Origin: Halioglobus sp.
GTDB lineage: Bacteria > Pseudomonadota > Gammaproteobacteria > Pseudomonadales > Halieaceae
Assembly (NCBI GenBank): GCA_020443345.1
Contig: JAGRIH010000035.1
Location: 1 to 64,000 of the forward strand
Direction: 5' to 3'
Length of the DNA stretch: 64,000 bases
Under the pieces are notes generated by a model. It was not told the DNA's origin. It saw only the letters and a program-made list of their open reading frames with translations, and did not search any database. Positions 1-9,552 of the stretch are shown here, piece by piece. Each line of letters begins with the position of its first letter. Position 1 is the stretch's first letter. The position numbers were made by a program, and so were the translations under genes.

Positions 1-31
1 TGTTCAGCTTCGCAGGAATACGCAGGACGAT

Positions 32-706
32 GTGCGCACCCCCATTCCGGTGGGATCTACCCGGTTTATGGCCCAGGTACGTGCTGATATGCGGGCTCGC
101 GGTTATGCTTTTCCCACTGAGCGCACCTACCTGCACTGGATAAAGCGTTTCATTATTTTCAACCAACGGCGCCATCCAGCAGAACTGGGCAAAGCTGAAA
201 TCGAGAGTTTCCTCAATCACCTGGCAGTGCACGCTACGGTGGCGCCCTCCACTCAGCGCACTGCTTTAAACGCACTGATGTATCTATACACCAAATATTA
301 CGGACGGGAGCCGGAATCGTTGAGCTTCAGTTACGCCAAGCCTACTCGACGGCTGCCAACAGTAGTCACACACGAGGAGGCCAAAGATATCATCGGCCAT
401 ATGTCAGGCACTCCCCGGCTGATGGTGGAATTGCTTTACGGTAGCGGCCTGCGATTACAGGAGTGCTTGACCCTGCGCATCAAAGACATAGATTTTTCAC
501 TCAATACAATTACTGTTCGACAAGGCAAAGGCGACAAAGATCGGGTAACCTTGCTGCCCTCCTCAGTCAGCATTCCCGCCATGGCGTATGAAAATGGCTC
601 GAAACTGGTAATAGTGAACCAGCAGCCTACTGCGATGGATGCCGTGGCGGATGTCGCCATCCACGCCGGGATCGGCGACACCCTGCAGGCTGTGCTGGGG
701 TGTTAG
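32..706 (+). pseudogene. Chimeric remnant: IntI-like tyrosine recombinase fused to Sir2-type C-terminus
   Basis: Residues 1-176 resemble integron-type tyrosine recombinases: an N-terminal SAM-like domain (ERTYLHWIKRF), then the start of the catalytic domain with the first Arg (LLYGSGLRLQECL, about 135-146) and the beta-turn Lys motif (GKGDKDRVTLLP, 165-176). The second half of the catalytic domain (HxxR, H and Tyr boxes) is missing. From about residue 180 the chain instead reads like the last 45 residues of a Sir2 NAD-dependent deacetylase (IPAMAYENGSKLVIVNQQPT, then ADVAIHAGIGDTL). The join lies near nt 557-571 and keeps frame. I infer a deletion that fused two genes; the product cannot be an active recombinase or deacetylase. 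GTG start; the true 5' end could lie outside the window. Confidence 0.75.
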
Positions 707-863
707 CGGCTTTCGCTAAAGGTGTCCAGGCAAGAAGCCTTTAAGAGGCCCACTCAAAACTGATAAATCCGGCGTCGTCGCTGCAAAACAACAGGGCTTC
801 CACGAGTTTGTGATAGCCGCGGACACCGCCACAGTCCTCGGGCGGGCATGCACGTTCGCCGGC

Positions 864-2074
864 TCAAATACAAGTAAGCGTCGCTTCCTTCCCCTCCCAG
901 CCGCGCGCCGCAGCGGCTTCGCGTAAACGCTCAAAAGCCGGTTTCGGGATGCCTGACTCGGTGCGCAATCCGAGCGTGCGTAGAAATTCGACAAAACCTG
1001 GCGAGGGAGGAACACCACCGCCAAACGCGGGGTCAGCGATGATGTCCTGTACGTTCGTTTCAGTTTCGTCGTTCAGCCAGGTAAAGCTGATCAGGGCGAT
1101 ATGCTCGATATGAGTGTCCCAGGCTGAAAACACGGCTTCAATAAATTCAGCCTGTATTACATCAGAGCTGCCTATGGTCGCGATCACCTCGTGGCGCGCC
1201 AGCTCAGGATAAGCCGCACTGTCATAGTAGCCCGAGGGATAGCCCAGTTGAAAAAACACAATCGGCTTGTCGCCGTACAATGCAACCAGGTCGCTGAAAT
1301 CCGTGGCGACTCTGTCGGGTGGCAGCACCTGATCATTGTCAAGCGGATAGTAGGAGACACCGATAGTATCGCTGTGGCTGTGCAGATCGAGATAGTAGCT
1401 GCTCAGGATTGGGTCGAGCAGTGCTGCATGCCTCACCTCGGTAGTAACTCGCAGCGGCGCCTTCTCCGGATAGAGCGACCTGTAGGTGGCCCGGGCGTAG
1501 TCCGCGACCGCCGCGTAAAAAATGGCAAATTGGGCGCGTTGCGTGTCGTTCAGCAGATAGAGGTCAATTTCCGAGCCGATAGCCAACTGGTCAGGGTGAT
1601 ATCGGGAATCAGCTTGAACACATGATCCAGTGTTTGCTGGAATCGGGCAATCATGGCTGGGTCGTCAAAGGGTAGTTTTTCAAATCCCGGGGGAGCCCGC
1701 TTCGCCAGTGTAGTGATGGGGCGCAACATCATACTGACCCGGGTATCGCTGTTCGGATAGCAGCTGTTGGCGATAGCGAGGAATTCTGAGCCGACGCCGC
1801 CTTCATAGATCGGCTGATCAGCGCCGTCGCTGCCGAGGTCGATTGCGTTCCAGTCCACGGAAAACGTCTGTGACTGCACGCCCAGTGCCAATGCGTCCTC
1901 GAATGAGGGAACAAACTCACCGTCGGCAGTCGTATTTATCGCCACCTCAAGCATTCTATCGCCTTTGGGTATGACGGCGGGGCCGCTGGGGGGCCGTGTT
2001 TCGGATTGGCGTTCCCCGCCGCCGCCCCCTCCGCCGCAGGAACTAACCGCGAGGAATGCCAGCAGTGCGAGCAA
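864..2074 (-). pseudogene. Frameshifted glycosidase-like lipoprotein
   Basis: Two minus-strand frames join into one protein of about 400 residues. The 5' part (2074 to about 1580) has a lipoprotein-like leader ending in a Cys (LAVSSCGGGG) and then a TIM-barrel-like domain. The 3' part (about 1590 to 864) continues with AIGSEIDLYLL, which looks like the acid/base strand of clan GH-A glycosidases (normally G-N-E), and later IVFFQLGYPS, where the nucleophile strand would be. The frames meet at 1580-1590, where adding one base after ACCAGTT would restore LTS-LAIGSEID. The first in-frame initiator is a TTG at 2074 and the true start may lie further upstream. A sequencing error is possible. No substrate can be named. 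Confidence 0.65.
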
Positions 2075-2421
2075 CAGGACTGAACGCTGATAAAAAATAG
2101 TGGGTGGACCCGTTGGAGAAGACGCCGTGTGATGGAATCTAAATGAATGGGCAAAGCGAAGTCAAATGGCCGCGCGGGCTCAGTTCTCTATTGGACAGGA
2201 CTCTGAGTAGTGGCCGAGAGGAATTGATGCGCGTGCAACTGTCGAGTGTCAAAGGTGAATAGTTGGAAATGCGAATCACTTACGATGACAGCTACCGAGC
2301 GCGGGAAGCCAGACGTCGAGCTTTACGGAAGACGTCTGCTACTTCAGGTGTCCACGGCACGGCGCCCATTCGTACTATACTTTCCTGTAATGCGGTTATC
2401 GCCTATGAGGGAGATCGGGAG

Positions 2422-4710
2422 ATGTCGTCACCATTTTTTGGCAAGGTCTTCAAGTTTACTCAGCCGGATGGATCTCAGTTCGAAGCCCGAGGATGGGGCG
2501 ATCAGCATTACGCGGTATTTGAAACTCTGGATGGCTATACGGTTGTGAAAAATCCGGCCACCGGGTTTTATGAGCTCGCTGAGCTGTCGCGCGATGGAAC
2601 CATGTTGGAACCGATCCCGGGTCGGCCGCAGGGTAACCTGGATGGCAGGAGGAGTTCCGTACCACGGGGCTTACGCATCAATCGCGATGCCGCCCGGGCT
2701 AGCGGCATGGAAGGCGCCATGCGTTTGGGGGGACGTCGCTGCGATCAGCGGCGCCTGGAGAGAAAGAACCTGATGCGAGCGGCGCGCACTCTGGGAGGGC
2801 CTGTGATGGCACCGCCGCAGCGAGCGACGGTCGGAGATTTCACAGGTCTCTGTCTTTTAATCGAGTTTCCCGACGAAGCGGGGGCAGTTCCCAGAGACGA
2901 AGTCGAGCAATTCTGCAATCAGCCGGGTTACCGTGGATTTGGAAACAACGGTTCCGTATCCGACTATTTCCGTGACAATTCCAATGGTCTATGTCGATAT
3001 CAGAACATCGTGGCCGACTATTATCGGGCCCAGCATCCTAAATCTTACTATACGGACCCGACCATCCCGCAAGGTGTCCGGGCGAGACAGTTGATTCTCG
3101 AGGCCATTGCGCATCTCGAGGCCAATAATTTCGATTTCACACCGTTGACAGCCGACGGCCAGGGCTTTGTCTATGCCATGAATATTTACTATGCGGGCGA
3201 GGTGGTAAACAACTGGTCTGAAGGCTTATGGCCACACGCCTGGCATCTTGCGAACCCGGTTCAGGTGGCGCAGGGCAAATCGCTATTTGACTATCAATTC
3301 ACTGACCTTAGTCAACAGCTTACCCTGGGTACGTTCTGTCACGAGAACGGTCATATGCTGTGCGATTACCCAGACCTTTATGACTATGGTGGTGAGTCGG
3401 GCGGGGCGGGTGCATACTGCCTGATGTGCGCAGGCGGTAATATAAATGAAAGAAACCCTACGAATATTTCAGCTTACCTGAAAAGGTTGTCCGGATGGGC
3501 GAGCAGCGTGATCTCCATTCAACAAAACCAGACCGTCTCGCTTCACGCCGGTAATAATGAATTCGCGTTTTATGCAAAAAATACGGGGGAGTATTTCATT
3601 GTTGAGAATCGCGCTAAAACCGCTCGCGACGCAGCGCTGCCGGACGAAGGACTTGCGATCTGGCATGTGGATGAAGACGGTAACAACAGTAATGAACAGA
3701 TGTTACCAAACCGACATTATGAACTCTCACTGGAACAGGCGGACGGACAATTCCGTCTCGAGACCAGTCGCAGTATCGGCGATTCAACCGATCTGTACGG
3801 TCAGGTGAACAAGCGATTCGCCACCTCCACCGTTCCCAGTAGCCGATGGTGGGATGGTTCGGTGTCTAATCTGGAAATTTATGACATCTCCTTGCCAGGC
3901 GCTGTAATGACATTCAAAACCAGGCTCTTTGACGACGGTGGCGGTTCACAGAGCGTACGTGCCGAATCGACTCCTGGGCTTGCTATACCCGATAACCAGA
4001 CCTCGGGAGTAATTGACAACATTACCATTGACCAGGATGCGATAATTGTCGGAGTCAGTGTGACCCTCGACATCACCCACACCTATCGTGGAGATCTGCG
4101 CGTCACATTGCTGACCCCCTGGGGTGACTCGATCATACTGCATGAGCGAAACCATGGCGGCGGGAGCGATGATATAAAGCGAACGATCGAAGAGAGTGAT
4201 CTGCCTGCCCTGGCACTGCTCCACGATCACAGCACCCAGGGTGATTGGAGCCTGTTGGTACAAGATTTAGCGCGAATTGACACCGGTACCCTCAATCACT
4301 GGGCTTTGAATTTTGACGCCAGTGAGGCTCTGCTCGGTCCAATCGTTCTGGAGGAAAGTCCTGGAACACACATTCCTGATAACGACCCGTTGGGAATTGA
4401 AAGGACCCTGTCCGTGGCGGCTGGGGGCCAGGTAGAGCGTGTCGAATTGTCCGTGAATATTTCCCACACATGGATTGGAGATCTCCAGGTCGCTCTGCGT
4501 TCAGCCGCAGGAACGGAAGTTATTCTGCATGATCGCAGTGGTCGCGACGCAGATGATCTGGTGAAAACCTACACGGTGGACAATACACCTGCATTGGGCA
4601 ACCTGGCCGGTGAAACCGTCGGCGGTGACTGGCGGCTTTGGATATCGGATCACGCCGGTCAGGATATTGGCAAACTAAATACCTGGCGACTTGTTATTCA
4701 CCCTGTTTAG
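2422..4710 (+). CDS. M6-family metalloprotease with two C-terminal P domains
   Basis: A zinc metalloprotease of the immune-inhibitor-A/M6 type. The zinc motif HENGH lies at about residues 307-311, followed by DLYDYGG, as expected in M6 enzymes. The N-terminal segment (FTQPDGSQFEARGWGDQHYA, then LDGYTV) matches the M6 pro-region. The C-terminus carries two proprotein-convertase P domains (about 508-632 and 641-762), each with the IPDN start and the H-T-[YW]-x-GDL core. The frame is open back to a TTG at 2263 and an ATG at 2269, but the segment from there does not resemble the family. I chose the ATG at 2422, preceded by a purine-rich stretch. No signal peptide is visible from any start, which is odd for a secreted protease. 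Confidence 0.8.
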   Translation: MSSPFFGKVFKFTQPDGSQFEARGWGDQHYAVFETLDGYTVVKNPATGFYELAELSRDGTMLEPIPGRPQGNLDGRRSSVPRGLRINRDAARASGMEGAMRLGGRRCDQRRLERKNLMRAARTLGGPVMAPPQRATVGDFTGLCLLIEFPDEAGAVPRDEVEQFCNQPGYRGFGNNGSVSDYFRDNSNGLCRYQNIVADYYRAQHPKSYYTDPTIPQGVRARQLILEAIAHLEANNFDFTPLTADGQGFVYAMNIYYAGEVVNNWSEGLWPHAWHLANPVQVAQGKSLFDYQFTDLSQQLTLGTFCHENGHMLCDYPDLYDYGGESGGAGAYCLMCAGGNINERNPTNISAYLKRLSGWASSVISIQQNQTVSLHAGNNEFAFYAKNTGEYFIVENRAKTARDAALPDEGLAIWHVDEDGNNSNEQMLPNRHYELSLEQADGQFRLETSRSIGDSTDLYGQVNKRFATSTVPSSRWWDGSVSNLEIYDISLPGAVMTFKTRLFDDGGGSQSVRAESTPGLAIPDNQTSGVIDNITIDQDAIIVGVSVTLDITHTYRGDLRVTLLTPWGDSIILHERNHGGGSDDIKRTIEESDLPALALLHDHSTQGDWSLLVQDLARIDTGTLNHWALNFDASEALLGPIVLEESPGTHIPDNDPLGIERTLSVAAGGQVERVELSVNISHTWIGDLQVALRSAAGTEVILHDRSGRDADDLVKTYTVDNTPALGNLAGETVGGDWRLWISDHAGQDIGKLNTWRLVIHPV

Positions 4711-4856
4711 GGCACTCGCCGGCTACCTCGACGACTCCACCGTCGTGCGATGGATCATCGAGGCGGCCTCAGGACGAGGCGGGAAGCCGCTGCGCTGTCC
4801 ACGCCATGAAGATGCAGTCCGGCTGGCGCTATTGCTGGATTACTTTATTCAGAAAT

Positions 4857-6053
4857 TTATTTTTTCCCAACCGGCTGAGTTTTTGAAAACACACCGGGGT
4901 GTTCCACCTGCTCGCGCGGCGCCGCGACTGGGGAAAACAGTGCAAATCGGTACCAACACGCAGATTCAGCGCCAAAGCCACACCACTCTGGCGCTGCAAA
5001 AATTTCCACTTCGCTGCGATCCTCCTCCGGAACGCCCTCCAGCAAATCCGCTTTATCCGGCTTCGCATCGGTGGACCAGACCAGGCCGGAGTAGCGCATC
5101 TCGCTTTTGCGCGTGGTCAGGGACTGGTAGAGACCGAAAATGAATCCGCGGGTCAAGGCGAAAGACTGTTGGTTGCGAAACCCGAATGAGCGCTTGAAGT
5201 CCAGTGCGACAATCCTGGCCAGGGTAGCCCCCGACAATTGGTAAACCAACCTGCCATTGTCGGCCCGGTTGGGTGCTTCCACATAGGCCAACGGCGACAG
5301 TTCCACCATATCCTCAAACAGTCCATCACCAGTGCCCAGTACCGCTCTCACACTGATAAATACCTGCTCGCAGGGACCCATACAGACGCCGTTCTCCGGG
5401 CGCAGAACCAGCCGAATAATCTCTGCGGCCAATACATCATCAAGCGTCAGTCCGGGGTTTGTCACCGGGTAATCAAAGGTTATCGCGCAAATTGTAGGAT
5501 CGGTACCGCCCGGGCTTCGCAGCGCCTGTTGTTTGATAAAACCCGATGCAATACAGCCTATTTTCCTGAACGCCTGGATGGTTTTCTCACTGCCAAAACG
5601 GTTGGTCACCACTGTGGCCCGCGTCACTCCCAGACGTGCCGCATTGGGGATATTGGCTGGCGAGAACACATCAGACAGTGCAATTCGCGTTTCCGGTTCA
5701 CCGCTGGCGTCGGTGATATTCACGCCGTCGATGGTGAACACCGCGTCCTGCAGGAATGAATTGATATCCGATGCCTTGGTGAAGCCGTCGGCCAGCAACA
5801 CTTCGACCTCCAGCGCGACTACCTTCGCCGCTTCAATTATGGGCCAACGCCTTTCCAGCAGCGCCCGGGCCTGCGTCAGTTGATCCCCCCTGTACTTGGC
5901 TTCGAACCCCGCGACGATACCGACGATAGAACACAGCGCAGTGATCAAACCCAGAGTGCGTTTTCTGGCAGGACTTTCAACTGTGGCGGCACCAAAGCCC
6001 GCCACGACGGCGCCTATCAGAGCGCATATCGTAGTGACGATTTCGATAGTCAT
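4857..6053 (-). CDS. Unrecognised membrane-anchored protein
   Basis: I do not recognise this family. From the ATG at 6053 (preceded by AGGGTGG) it is 398 residues long. It has two N-terminal membrane segments (about 5-22 and 34-50) with a short charged turn between them. A soluble domain of about 340 residues follows, with several Cys, including CMGPCEQVF and a pair near the C-terminus (EWCGFGAESACW). An ATG at 6128 would add 25 residues. It is the last gene of a same-strand run containing an ExbB/MotA-like channel pair and two zinc-ribbon proteins, so it may belong with them, but the gap upstream is about 200 bp. Long reading frames on the opposite strand here look like shadows. Confidence 0.55.
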   Translation of the reverse strand: MTIEIVTTICALIGAVVAGFGAATVESPARKRTLGLITALCSIVGIVAGFEAKYRGDQLTQARALLERRWPIIEAAKVVALEVEVLLADGFTKASDINSFLQDAVFTIDGVNITDASGEPETRIALSDVFSPANIPNAARLGVTRATVVTNRFGSEKTIQAFRKIGCIASGFIKQQALRSPGGTDPTICAITFDYPVTNPGLTLDDVLAAEIIRLVLRPENGVCMGPCEQVFISVRAVLGTGDGLFEDMVELSPLAYVEAPNRADNGRLVYQLSGATLARIVALDFKRSFGFRNQQSFALTRGFIFGLYQSLTTRKSEMRYSGLVWSTDAKPDKADLLEGVPEEDRSEVEIFAAPEWCGFGAESACWYRFALFSPVAAPREQVEHPGVFSKTQPVGKK

Positions 6054-6255
6054 TATGGTTATCCACCCTGGTGTGCTTGGCAGGACAGAAACGGCGTCGA
6101 CGTTGCACAGCCACCAGAATAGGCTCATAGCGCTCGCTGGAAAAGTTTTAATTTTAGCAGCGGCGAAACCTTATTCCCCCTGCGCCACCATTGCCGACGA
6201 GAGTGTAAATCTCAAACTGCAACGTACGGTGCCTTACGGGGCTGAAAATCCTCGA

Positions 6256-6420
6256 TCAGGACTTTTTGGACGTCTTTACGCTCACCGAGCTGACTACATT
6301 CTGAAGACTCCGGCTGCCACACGCGGGGCATTTCTCCCGGTGCTTGTCATGCTGGCTGATCGATTCCGCCAGTTCGAAACGATTTCCACATTTCTTGCAC
6401 TTGAATTCGTAGACCGGCAC
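6256..6420 (-). CDS. FmdB-type zinc-ribbon protein
   Basis: A 54-residue protein read directly from the minus strand. It starts MPVYEFKCKKCGNRFEL and has a second CPACG pair 20 residues on. This is the four-Cys FmdB/CxxC_CxxC_SSSS putative regulatory zinc-ribbon pattern, ending in a Ser/Lys-rich tail (SSVSVKTSKKS). The start is GTG at 6420, supported by a strong GGGAGG site about 7 bases upstream. It lies downstream of the zinc-ribbon membrane protein ending at 6577, with about 156 bp between. FmdB-type proteins are usually regulators or unknown; no target can be named here. Confidence 0.8.
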   Translation of the reverse strand: MPVYEFKCKKCGNRFELAESISQHDKHREKCPACGSRSLQNVVSSVSVKTSKKS

Positions 6421-6576
6421 GGGCAATCCTCCCGACGACGCGCTGTTGACGTGATTGAACTGCGGGGGAAAGCGTCGTCATCGGCAAGTATAGATCGGAA
6501 ATTACGCGCTGTGGATAGGGTTGTGCAGCCGCCGTGCGGCAGCGCAGCGGCTCTGTCTCCCGGGACCGGATCGCCC

Positions 6577-7671
6577 TCAGCGGGACATCACCTGGCCCGT
6601 CACCGCGTGAATGGGTGGCGGGTGAACGCCGTGCGTATCCGCGCTGATACGCCAAACCGCTTGCGCTGGGCGCCAGCCGCTGTCCATACGCAGCTCGGCC
6701 CGGCTGATCAGGCCGCGCAGCCCGTTTTCGCGTGCAATCTTCACCGCGTCGGGAAAATCGATGAATTCTGCGGGAAGCGGCTCCACGCCCCAATTGACCG
6801 AACCCGCCTCCATCACCTGGTTGCGGCCGCGATGACTGCTGACCCACAGTCCGGTTCCCTCGGAGGGGGAGTAGTACTCAATCTGTACATAATGGGACCC
6901 CTTGTTCGGAAAGCCGTCCTGACGTATCCGCAAGCCCACCGCATAGGCATCCGCCCGCCAGTTGGCCGCGACCGAATCCGCCGTCTGGAGCAGTTGCGGC
7001 AGCTTGTAGGGAATCTGGCGGGAGCCGGATTGTTTGAACTGCAGCGGTGGCATTCCCGCGGTCGGATCGATATAGCGCGAGCCCGACACCTCGACACCGA
7101 CATTGTTGCTGCCGCTGATCAGATTGCCGTTCTGATATACCCGGATGGTCTCGGTAAAGCCATTGGACCAGCTCACGGTATAGCTTCCGGTAGACGGATC
7201 ACACTGCCACTGCGCGTGAACCGCCGGCGGTGCATCCTCGGTGGGCTGGAAAAAGGCCCTGCCATCGTCCGCAAAAGTCACGAAACCGCCCGTGAACCAA
7301 TTCCATTTCCCCAGGGCCTCCCGGCAGACCGCAGCTTGGGACAGCTCCGTTTCGGCCTGGCGGGTGGTTGCCGGCACGGTCGTCTCGCCCTCGCCCGGGT
7401 GATCTGGGTCGAACAGCGAACTGACCACGGTTATCAATAGGAGCAGCCCGATCGAAGCCGCACCCAGTTTCCAGATCCAGCCGGGTGCGGTTTGCGCCGG
7501 CGGTGCGGGTGTGCCGGGGGCAGGCTTTTCGGCGGGCGCGGGCTGCACCGGCGGGGGCGGAACCGCCTTCGGTGCGCGCGGGCTTTTGCGCTCTCTCCCG
7601 CATGCGGGGCAGGCGGGGAGAGACTCCGGGTCGTACATGTGGCCGCACAGGCAACGAATCAATCCGGCCAT
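6577..7671 (-). CDS. Zinc-ribbon membrane protein of unknown function
   Basis: 364 residues. The N-terminus is a cytoplasmic-looking zinc ribbon (CLCG at about 8-11, CPACG at 20-24). A Pro/Ala-rich linker (about 33-65), one membrane segment (about 68-85, ending SSLFDPD) and an extracytoplasmic domain of about 270 residues with two Cys follow. The first part of that domain resembles small beta-rich modules that report sample composition (GKWNWFTGGFVTFADDG), but I cannot assign a family. Its start is 30 bp downstream of the ExbD/MotB-like gene, consistent with an operon. It could couple a cytoplasmic signal to the ion-channel pair; that is inference only. Confidence 0.65.
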   Translation of the reverse strand: MAGLIRCLCGHMYDPESLPACPACGRERKSPRAPKAVPPPPVQPAPAEKPAPGTPAPPAQTAPGWIWKLGAASIGLLLLITVVSSLFDPDHPGEGETTVPATTRQAETELSQAAVCREALGKWNWFTGGFVTFADDGRAFFQPTEDAPPAVHAQWQCDPSTGSYTVSWSNGFTETIRVYQNGNLISGSNNVGVEVSGSRYIDPTAGMPPLQFKQSGSRQIPYKLPQLLQTADSVAANWRADAYAVGLRIRQDGFPNKGSHYVQIEYYSPSEGTGLWVSSHRGRNQVMEAGSVNWGVEPLPAEFIDFPDAVKIARENGLRGLISRAELRMDSGWRPAQAVWRISADTHGVHPPPIHAVTGQVMSR

Positions 7672-7701
7672 ATTCAGCTCCTCCTCGAGCCTCTCGGCTT
7701 G

Positions 7702-8553
7702 TTACCTCGCCCTGACTTCGGCGTGCTCGGCGGCGCGCTCGTCTTCGGTGGCCTTTCGAAAGGTCACGACACGCTCATCGTCGACGGCCAGCGAGCCCAC
7801 ATAGATCCAAGGCTGCTGTGGACTCAGGCGCTGTCTCTCTATGCCGGTGGTGCCATCCGGGGTAACCAGCCAGCTCTCAACCGCACAGTTGGAGAGCGGT
7901 GAATCCTGCCTGTTGATGCGATAGTAGAGTTTGTGCTCGCTGTCGATGTCGGACAGGCTGCTGGTCCACACCTCCAATCCAACCTCGGTGTTCCTGAGCC
8001 CCTGTTCGAGCTCCTCCGCAAAAAACTTGTTCTGCACCTTGTCCGGGTCAAATGCCGGCATGGGCTGCCCCGGCCGGCCATCGCGTCCATCGCTTTTCGC
8101 GTTGTTCCAGAGGTAGATATCGATGTCGGTGGCCTCGTCACAGGACCACTTGGTCATGATAAAAAAGGGCTTGAACCTGACAAGCCGGGATTCCAGAGCG
8201 GCGATCTGTTCCGTCTGCTGCTCGATGGTCGCATTGGCCTCCTGTAACTCGTCATAAATTTCCTTGACATAGGCCTTGCTCCGATCCACATTGCTTTTCG
8301 CTGCCTGCAGAGAACGCTCGATAAGATCGGTGTTCGAGATATCTCCGGAGACCAGTTCACTGACCTCGGACAGGCTGCCGGTGGCCTCTACCAACTGTTT
8401 CTGCAGGTCGAGAATACGTTGGGTATTGATAAACTCGCTGTTGTAGTGCCGCGAGAGGATCACCACCAGGATCAGAAAGGCCCCCATGGCACCGGAAATC
8501 ACATCCATCATCGACAGGTTGAAGATACTGATTTCCCGATTGATGCGCTTCAT
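7702..8553 (-). CDS. ExbD/MotB-like partner of an ion-channel pair
   Basis: 283 residues. A short cytoplasmic N-terminus leads into one membrane helix with a membrane-embedded Asp (SMMDVISGAMGAFLILVVI, Asp17). That is the proton-carrying arrangement of ExbD/TolR/MotB-type subunits. A predicted coiled coil follows (about 43-128, rich in Q/E/L heptads), then a periplasmic domain of about 150 residues (FKPFFIMTKWSCDEATDIDIYLW onward) that is not a standard OmpA or ExbD fold by eye. It starts 15 bp after the ExbB/MotA-like gene ends, so the two are almost certainly cotranscribed. Function beyond ion-driven force generation is unknown. Confidence 0.75.
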   Translation of the reverse strand: MKRINREISIFNLSMMDVISGAMGAFLILVVILSRHYNSEFINTQRILDLQKQLVEATGSLSEVSELVSGDISNTDLIERSLQAAKSNVDRSKAYVKEIYDELQEANATIEQQTEQIAALESRLVRFKPFFIMTKWSCDEATDIDIYLWNNAKSDGRDGRPGQPMPAFDPDKVQNKFFAEELEQGLRNTEVGLEVWTSSLSDIDSEHKLYYRINRQDSPLSNCAVESWLVTPDGTTGIERQRLSPQQPWIYVGSLAVDDERVVTFRKATEDERAAEHAEVRAR

Positions 8554-8568
8554 GACTACCGGGTTCCG

Positions 8569-9375
8569 TTAGCCGGCACTACCGCTGTACAGCCGGTTAA
8601 TCAGATTTTTCAGGCAGTAGTCACCGGCCTGGTTCAGCGCCATCTCCTCGCTTTTCTGCACTACATGCAGCAAGAAAACGAGTACCGCGCTCAGCACCAG
8701 CGCCATAATGGTCGTGTAAAACGCAATCGCCAGCCCGCCCGTAATGGCGGGCAGATCCATTTTGCCGGGATCGATCAGTATCAGCGACCGGGAGATCCCC
8801 ACCACCGTGCCGATAAACCCGATGGTGGGAATCACCCACACCACATAGCGGATAGCGGAGTAGCGCAGGTCCACGCGGTGCATAATCAATTCCAGGGTGG
8901 AGTTCAGCACGCTCACGGTCTGGTCCACCGAACGGCTGGTCTGGAACTGCAGGATGGACTGATCGATGAGCCGCGGCAAAAAGCCGTTTTCGGCGTCGTA
9001 GTGATCGATAACCCGCTCCCGTATGGACCCGAGCTCCGCCGGCTGCAGCACCACCTCGTCGTCCTCGGGCAGGTAGGCCTGCTGCAGGTATCCCAGCTCC
9101 CGCTGCGCGACAACCCAGCGCACGAACAGGTCGCCAAGGCAGAAAAAAAAGAACAGGTACATCAGGTTCTGAATCGTGAAGGGGTAGGGGAAGATCGAAT
9201 AGGAGGAGTAGTCCAGCAGCAATTTTGCCGCCTCGCTGTCCTTGCTCAACAGCAGCGTGAATACCGCCACCCAGAGGCAGCACAGCGCCAGTGCCAGCCC
9301 CAGAACACTGCTTCTGGAAAGACTGGCAAGATAGGCGACCAGACCCAATACGCGCGGCTTCCACCCCTGTGTCAT
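8569..9375 (-). CDS. MotA/TolQ/ExbB-type proton channel subunit
   Basis: 268 residues from the ATG at 9375, which has GGAGGA six bases upstream; the frame is open to 9450. Four membrane segments lie at about 24-44, 67-90, 176-199 and 213-238. The last two carry the family signature: IPTIGFIGTVVGI in TM3 and the Thr pair of GLAIAFYTTIMAL in TM4. A cytoplasmic segment of about 85 residues lies between TM2 and TM3. It is the first gene of a minus-strand run with a MotB/ExbD-like partner. No tonB, tolA or flagellar gene is adjacent, so this is a stand-alone motor of unknown output. Confidence 0.85.
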   Translation of the reverse strand: MTQGWKPRVLGLVAYLASLSRSSVLGLALALCCLWVAVFTLLLSKDSEAAKLLLDYSSYSIFPYPFTIQNLMYLFFFFCLGDLFVRWVVAQRELGYLQQAYLPEDDEVVLQPAELGSIRERVIDHYDAENGFLPRLIDQSILQFQTSRSVDQTVSVLNSTLELIMHRVDLRYSAIRYVVWVIPTIGFIGTVVGISRSLILIDPGKMDLPAITGGLAIAFYTTIMALVLSAVLVFLLHVVQKSEEMALNQAGDYCLKNLINRLYSGSAG

Positions 9376-9552
9376 TTTAGTCCTCCGGCAGGTCTGGATG
9401 ATCAACGGTCGTACAGAATACAGAATAGCCGTGAATTGCGTACCGGTCATATGCTGGGGGGGTCTACGCTGCCGCAGAAACGTGGAGATTGGGGAGTGTA
9501 TTCAACTGAGGCTATGCTACACTAAGTCCGATTAGCTAAGCCCGGAGAGCTG

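Noticed and set aside
5896..7440. Long plus-strand open frame of 514 codons
   Set aside because: It is antisense to the zinc-ribbon and FmdB genes, has no ribosome site or family motifs, and has the composition of a shadow frame.
8419..9525. Plus-strand open frame of 368 codons
   Set aside because: It is antisense to the ExbB/MotA-like and ExbD/MotB-like genes, whose membrane and Asp motifs are clear.
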